DNA of 64,000 nt from Terebella lapidaria (Eukaryota; Annelida; Polychaeta; Terebellida; Terebellidae): NCBI GenBank assembly GCA_949152475.1, contig OX424556.1, forward strand, positions 53,154,451 to 53,218,450. The letters run 5' to 3'. A program made the position numbers and the translations under genes. Below the pieces are notes generated by a model that was given only the letters and a program-made list of their open reading frames with translations, did not search any database and had not been told where the DNA came from. This document shows positions 60,270 to 64,000 of the stretch, piece by piece (position 1 is the first letter of the stretch; every line of letters starts with the position of its first letter).

Positions 60270-60845
60270 AATAATTCTAACTCATATCATCTTGCCTGAA
60301 AAAAATTTGATCCACATCATGCTGCCTGAAAAAAATTTGATCCACATCATGCTGCCTGGAAAACATGTCTGACCCACATCATCCTGTCTGTGAAACATGT
60401 CTGACCCACATCAACCCGCCTGGAAAACATGTGTAACCCACTTCATCCAGTCTGTGAAACATGTCTGACCCACATCGTCCTGCCTGGAAAACATGTCTGA
60501 CCCACATCATCCTGCCTGTAAAACAAGTCTGACTCAAATCATCCCGCCTAGAAAACATATCTGACCCACATCATCCTAACTGGAGAACATGTCTGACTCA
60601 CATCATCCTGCCTGGAAAACATGTCTGACTCATCATCCTGCCTGGAAAACATGTCTGACCCACATCATCCTGTCTGTAAAACAAGTCTGACTCAAATCAT
60701 CCCGCCTAGAAAACATATCTGACCCACATCATCCTGTCTGGAAAACATGTCTGACTCACATCACCTTGTCTGGAAAACATGTCCGATCAACACCAACCCG
60801 CCTGGAAAACATGACTGACTCACATCATCCTGCCTGGAAAACACC
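60270..60845. repeat. 32-bp minisatellite, about 18 units
   Basis: The consensus has CATCATCCTGCCTGGAAAAC followed by ATGTCTGACCCA. The period is 32 bp (GACCC at 60371, 60403 and the related AACCC at 60435), with local deletions. Not a multiple of three; no coding role. Confidence 0.85.
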
Positions 60846-61483
60846 GGGGAATGGGTTGTGAAACCCTCATGCCCAGATACTATGTTTGTCTTCGCAGCCT
60901 TACACCCTCCCGGCTCCAACAAACAATGAACGTAAGGGGGTTCTGGCCTCCGTTTCAACATATCACTGGTTTACTGGATGGAGAACTGGACACCATGCAG
61001 TGCCACATGAAGTTGTTTTTGTTGTGGGATATCAAGTTTTCATGGGGTACACCTCGCCGATCGTTGAGAATTCCATACCTCACAAATTCTAATCTGCTCC
61101 CTGTCACCTTCTAGACGGAAAGGTCTGTTTGTTTTGGGCGCCGCTAACCCATTGGTTGAGATTTTACAGTTTCATCTTAAGGACTGCCACATCCGCCTCT
61201 TACCATGAAGGCGGAGTGGTCTTTTGTGGGACGCAGTTACCCGAATACTTGTCCTTTCGAGGTGTAGCTTGGCACAACCGCCTCGTTACCACCTTCAAGA
61301 CGGAGCGCCACTAGCCAATATATAATTTTTAGTTATCAGTGTCCCCTCAATGAGCAGCCTGCCACATCCGTCTTTTATTATCGCTTTTGAGGAGTGATTT
61401 TTTGTGGGGTGCCGCTTCCCCGTTCTCCGTTGAAAATTCTCGATCAAAGCTCGATGTGCCCTCAGTTTCCAACGAGGAAACTC
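60846..61483. repeat. Unassigned sequence with a diverged direct repeat
   Basis: CTGCCACATCCG is followed by related segments at about 61183 and 61358 (GGCGGAGTGGTCTTTTGTGGG versus TTGAGGAGTGATTTTTTGTGGGG), spaced about 175 bp. Short open frames (60851-61114) have no known domain. Confidence 0.4.
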
Positions 61484-62112
61484 ATTCCCGGCCCCTCAGG
61501 GCCGGGTATATGTGATTGTCGTTGACCTCACCCTATGTATTTCCTTCTTCCGACTTCTCCATACGACTCTCTCACATTCAGCATACACTGGTGTTGGTTT
61601 CGCGAATTTGAAATAGAAGCCGATATATTCTGTTAAGCTGATACAAAAACACTGCTAATAATAATGTTGAAACAACAATCATCATATGGCAATGGAAACT
61701 AATGTTTTAAATTAGATTGCATGTCGAATGCGCAAGTGCAATTTCCGATTATCCTGCCAGTTATCTTAGAACTCACAAAGTATGACCGCTCCAATTGTGC
61801 GGTTATTCCCGGCCCCTCAGGGCCGGGTATATGTGATTGTCGTTGACCTCACCCTATGTATCTCCTGTCTTCCGATTTCTCCGGACGACTCTCTTAGATT
61901 CAGCATACACTGGTGTGGGTTTCGCAAATTTGCGATAAAACCCGGTACATCCCGTTAAACTGATCGAAGAACACTGCTTGCTTTAATGTATTAATAACAG
62001 TAATTGCATGACAATGGAGAGCGCTGTTTTGAATTAGTTTGCGGCTGGTATGCGCAAGTGCAATTACCGAATCTCCTACCAGTTATCTTGGAACTCGCAT
62101 AAGTCTGACCTG
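61484..62112 (+). repeat. 321-bp tandem repeat with GC hairpin, two copies
   Basis: Copy A 61484-61804 and copy B from 61805 share the start ATTCCCGGCCCCTCAGGGCC, in which CCCGGCCC-CTCA-GGGCCGGG forms an 8-bp stem. They also share GATTGTCGTTGACCTCACCC, TCAGCATACACTGGTGT, GTTAA(A/G)CTGAT, GCGCAAGTGCAATT and CAGTTATCTT. The first ~170 bp also occur at 28541-28705 on the other strand, so that part is the mobile or conserved module. Confidence 0.72.
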
Positions 62113-62450
62113 GTTTAATTACTATAATTACCTATATTACTACGCCAACACGTAACCAGTAGAAATATGTTGTATTGCAGCGATGGACAGTGATACATTA
62201 GTTTTAATCATTTCAGATGTTACAGTGGTATTTACAACCCCTCAAATATGTCAGTCTTTTCATAGCATAACATTGTCCAATTTACTTATTCACAGCCCCT
62301 TGATCTTTGCATGTAATACGATTGTCTCTTTACCATAGAATGTTTGACGTGTGACTGAATTGGAATCAGAATGAATGGTGTAATTGAAGGTGTGAATTGT
62401 GTGCATGTCTGTGTCTGCCTGAGCGTGTGTTTGTTGTTATTGTTAAATAG
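62113..62450. other. Unassigned sequence, possibly including the LTR start
   Basis: No gene. The left boundary of the second Gypsy LTR could not be fixed because its partner LTR is outside the window. Confidence 0.35.
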
Positions 62451-62756
62451 ATCTAATTGTCCCTAATAACTGTGACCACTGTGCCGGTTTTGTCATGCCT
62501 TGTAATGCATGTTTTATGACTGATTATGTCACAAAGACTTCTACAGATGGCTTAGTTGTATCATGCCTATAAAAGTAGCAAGGAAAAGACAGTCGGGGGA
62601 GTCGGTGGTCAGAAGACCAGATAGTCAACATGTATTTCCAACGTGTGGATTGAAAATAAAATATATTAATACAAGATTGACTCGTCAAGCCCTATTGGCT
62701 AATTTCCCCACAACAATCCCGGGATAACATACGGGGCAACCCGGTGTTATAACAAC

Positions 62757-62774
62757 TGGTGGAGAATCCGGGTA
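62757..62774 (+). other. Probable primer-binding site
   Basis: TGGTGGAGAATCCGGGTA starts with TGG (complement of CCA) and sits two bases after TTATAACA, a plausible LTR 3' end. I could not assign the tRNA. Confidence 0.5.
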
Positions 62775-62844
62775 TGACAAGCCATGGACTCACGGATCTA
62801 CTGATATCAAGGAAGAATGACTGGAACCATGGAACACCTCGATC

Positions 62845-63648
62845 ATGGATAATCTACTAATACCAGACCTGAGTTTCTCAGGAAATCAAGACGAGGATGT
62901 CACGTCATTCATAAACTATGTATCAAGGTACGGTCACTATCAAGGTATAAAAGAAGACAAGTTGTGCATTCTTTTACCATTATTGCTGAAAGGAAAGGCT
63001 CTTTACTGGTTTGACAATTTAACGGACTTACCGAAGGATTGGACTCAGCTAAAATCACGATTTCTACAGAAATTTCTACGGTCACACCGCCTCATTGAAG
63101 AACAATCTCTGTTTGAAATCAAACAAGGTGCTGAAAATGTCCACGATTACACATCAAGATGTATCAGAAAATACCGTGAGCTTGAGCTCACTGATCGGGA
63201 AAAAGTGCGTCATTATGTATTCGGGCTCAACACGAATCTAAAAACATATGTCCTTGATAAGGACCCACAAAATCTCGACGATGCAGAAACATTCGCGAAA
63301 AAGGGCGAATCCCTTCAAACATTAGTCGTCGGTGAAGATTCCAGCAACAGTTGTAATGACAACATTCATAAGCGAGTAGATGTCATCTCCACGCTCGAGG
63401 AAAGAGTAGCAGCGATCCAGGACCAAGTGGAGACCTATATCAAGACCCCCGCACAGATCGATCAGCCAAGAGAAAGATGGCAGCCAAACTCTGCGCAGAA
63501 TCGTCCTCGCAGCTCCATAGATCATCATCGCACTTTCTCTTACAGCGCGCCACACAGCCTTTCAAGTCCGCCCCACGATGATGATTACAAGCGTCGCGAG
63601 ATCGCGTCACTCCGCACCGACCGACGACGGCAGCCGGGAAACTGCTAA
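62845..63648 (+). CDS. gag: Gypsy-type gag (second element)
   Basis: This 267-residue frame starts MDNLLIPDLSFSGNQDEDVT. The capsid-like region (about 10-150) reads KLCILLPLLLKGKALYWFDN, LKSRFLQKFLRSHRL and EIKQGAENVHDYTSRCIRKY, the usual retrotransposon Gag pattern. The C-terminal third is polar and Arg/Pro-rich with no visible zinc knuckle. The frame ends RRQPGNC with TAA at 63646-63648, one codon after a GGGAAAC heptamer. An upstream ATG at 62784 starts another frame and is not used here. Confidence 0.82.
   Translation: MDNLLIPDLSFSGNQDEDVTSFINYVSRYGHYQGIKEDKLCILLPLLLKGKALYWFDNLTDLPKDWTQLKSRFLQKFLRSHRLIEEQSLFEIKQGAENVHDYTSRCIRKYRELELTDREKVRHYVFGLNTNLKTYVLDKDPQNLDDAETFAKKGESLQTLVVGEDSSNSCNDNIHKRVDVISTLEERVAAIQDQVETYIKTPAQIDQPRERWQPNSAQNRPRSSIDHHRTFSYSAPHSLSSPPHDDDYKRREIASLRTDRRRQPGNC
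63636..63642 (+). promoter_or_regulatory. -1 ribosomal frameshift slippery site GGGAAAC
   Basis: Gag codons read CCG GGA AAC TGC TAA, so G GGA AAC is in the correct phase. A -1 slip leads to K-L-L-R-P and an open frame that reaches the protease motif. The pol frame is -1 relative to gag. Confidence 0.8.
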
Positions 63649-64000
63649 GGCCCTCCAACATCTCTGACGAGCGGATGTCTGGTGGGCTGGAGGCTTCAAC
63701 TAACCCGGATGGTCGTGAAAATGTATCTACATGTAGTAAGTTTAATCATAATGTTATGTCTGTAAATATTTTCAATAATTCGTTTGATGCACTTATCGAT
63801 ACAGGTGCCGAGATAAGTGTTATAGATGTATCGGTTTTCGGTTGTTTGCCCGAAAATATCAAATCTAAGGCCAAGTATGTGGAAAAGAAATGCACTCTTG
63901 CTAACGGTAGTCACGTTTCGTTAATTGGCAATATTGATATTCCTGTATATGTGTGTAAACAACGGTATCTCATCAAGTTTCACATCATGGACAATGCTGT
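63643..64000 (+). CDS. pol: Gypsy-type pol, N-terminal aspartic protease (partial)
   Basis: Read in the -1 frame after the slippery site, the frame is open to the window end. It contains NSFDALIDTGAEISVIDVSV, where D-T-G-A is the catalytic motif of retroviral-type aspartic proteases, and then LANGSHVSLIGNIDIPV, the flap and following strands. It would process Gag-Pol. RT and integrase must lie downstream of the window. Confidence 0.8.

Larger units (their letters stand above)
62451..64000 (+). mobile_element. Second Gypsy-type LTR retrotransposon, 5' part
   Basis: A presumed LTR end carries TATAAAAG (about 62569-62576) and AATAAA (about 62656). A presumed primer site, gag and the start of pol with a protease motif follow. 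The rest lies beyond the window. The left LTR boundary is uncertain. Confidence 0.75.

Noticed and set aside
60270-60845. CRISPR array or coding repeat
   Set aside because: A contiguous 32-bp minisatellite without spacers; the period is not a multiple of three.
62784-62845. Upstream ATG as the gag start of the second Gypsy element
   Set aside because: It starts a different frame from the capsid-like ORF. The ATG at 62845 opens the frame with a typical N-terminus.

Overview
This is a eukaryotic genomic window, most likely from a marine invertebrate. It carries APE-type LINEs, Gypsy and DIRS retrotransposons, and a dominant family of non-autonomous elements with internal tandem repeats and GTCC/ACGG-type microsatellites. 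That family resembles the pearl / HINE (Helentron-associated) elements described from bivalves, so a mollusc is a reasonable guess, but the sequence does not prove it. Almost everything here is mobile or repetitive DNA. The one convincing host-type protein gene is a single-exon, divergent aquaporin at 41.9-42.8 kb (minus strand).

Layout. 1-11.4 kb: head-to-tail elements with 134-bp tandem repeats (plus orientation), interrupted by a 5'-truncated CR1/L2-like LINE (3.6-6.3 kb, minus). 11.4-14.8 kb: mostly unassigned sequence, with a 475-bp array of short palindromes (12.6-13.1 kb), a foldback (13.3 kb) and an old tandem duplication (13.7 kb). 14.8-16.5 kb: more 134-bp-repeat elements. 16.35-24.29 kb: a ~3.97-kb tandem duplication of LINE sequence. 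20.5-27.4 kb: a full-length LINE (minus strand) bounded by an 11-bp target-site duplication. Its ORF1 has an RRM-like region, a zinc knuckle and a NADAR (YbiA-like) domain. Its ORF2 starts with a 2A-like ribosome-skipping motif, followed by endonuclease and reverse transcriptase. This LINE is itself interrupted by a solo LTR and by a 645-bp palindromic insertion. 27.4-28.7 kb: eroded repeats. 29.0-39.7 kb: a complete, apparently young Gypsy element (minus strand) with 735-bp LTRs, a tRNA-His-type primer site, gag, a GGGAAAC -1 frameshift site, pol and a polypurine tract. It sits inside a reverse-oriented 134-bp-repeat element that also holds a 688-bp Harbinger-like MITE.

41.9-42.8 kb: aquaporin. 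43.9-44.6 kb: 36-bp minisatellite with an E-box in every unit. 46.6-48 kb: ~186-bp satellite. 48.3-49.2 kb: a variant of the hairpin-ended family whose terminal hairpins have changed by compensatory substitutions. 49.4-51.4 kb: non-autonomous DNA transposon with a 5-bp target-site duplication. 51.65-56.3 kb: DIRS-type tyrosine-recombinase retrotransposon (minus) with a 616-bp MITE in its terminal repeat. 56.3-60.2 kb: reverse-oriented repeat elements, including a nearly perfect 1,392-bp tandem duplication. 60.3-60.8 kb: 32-bp minisatellite. 61.5-62.1 kb: 321-bp tandem repeat with a GC hairpin. 62.4 kb to the end: the 5' part of a second Gypsy-type element, whose gag also ends on a GGGAAAC frameshift site before an aspartic protease.

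The strongest leads are the NADAR domain in a LINE ORF1, the 2A motif in the same LINE, the two independent GGGAAAC frameshift sites, the dense nuclear-receptor-type motifs in the 134-bp unit, and the compensatory changes at the element ends. All calls come from reading the sequence and conceptual translations. No database search was run.
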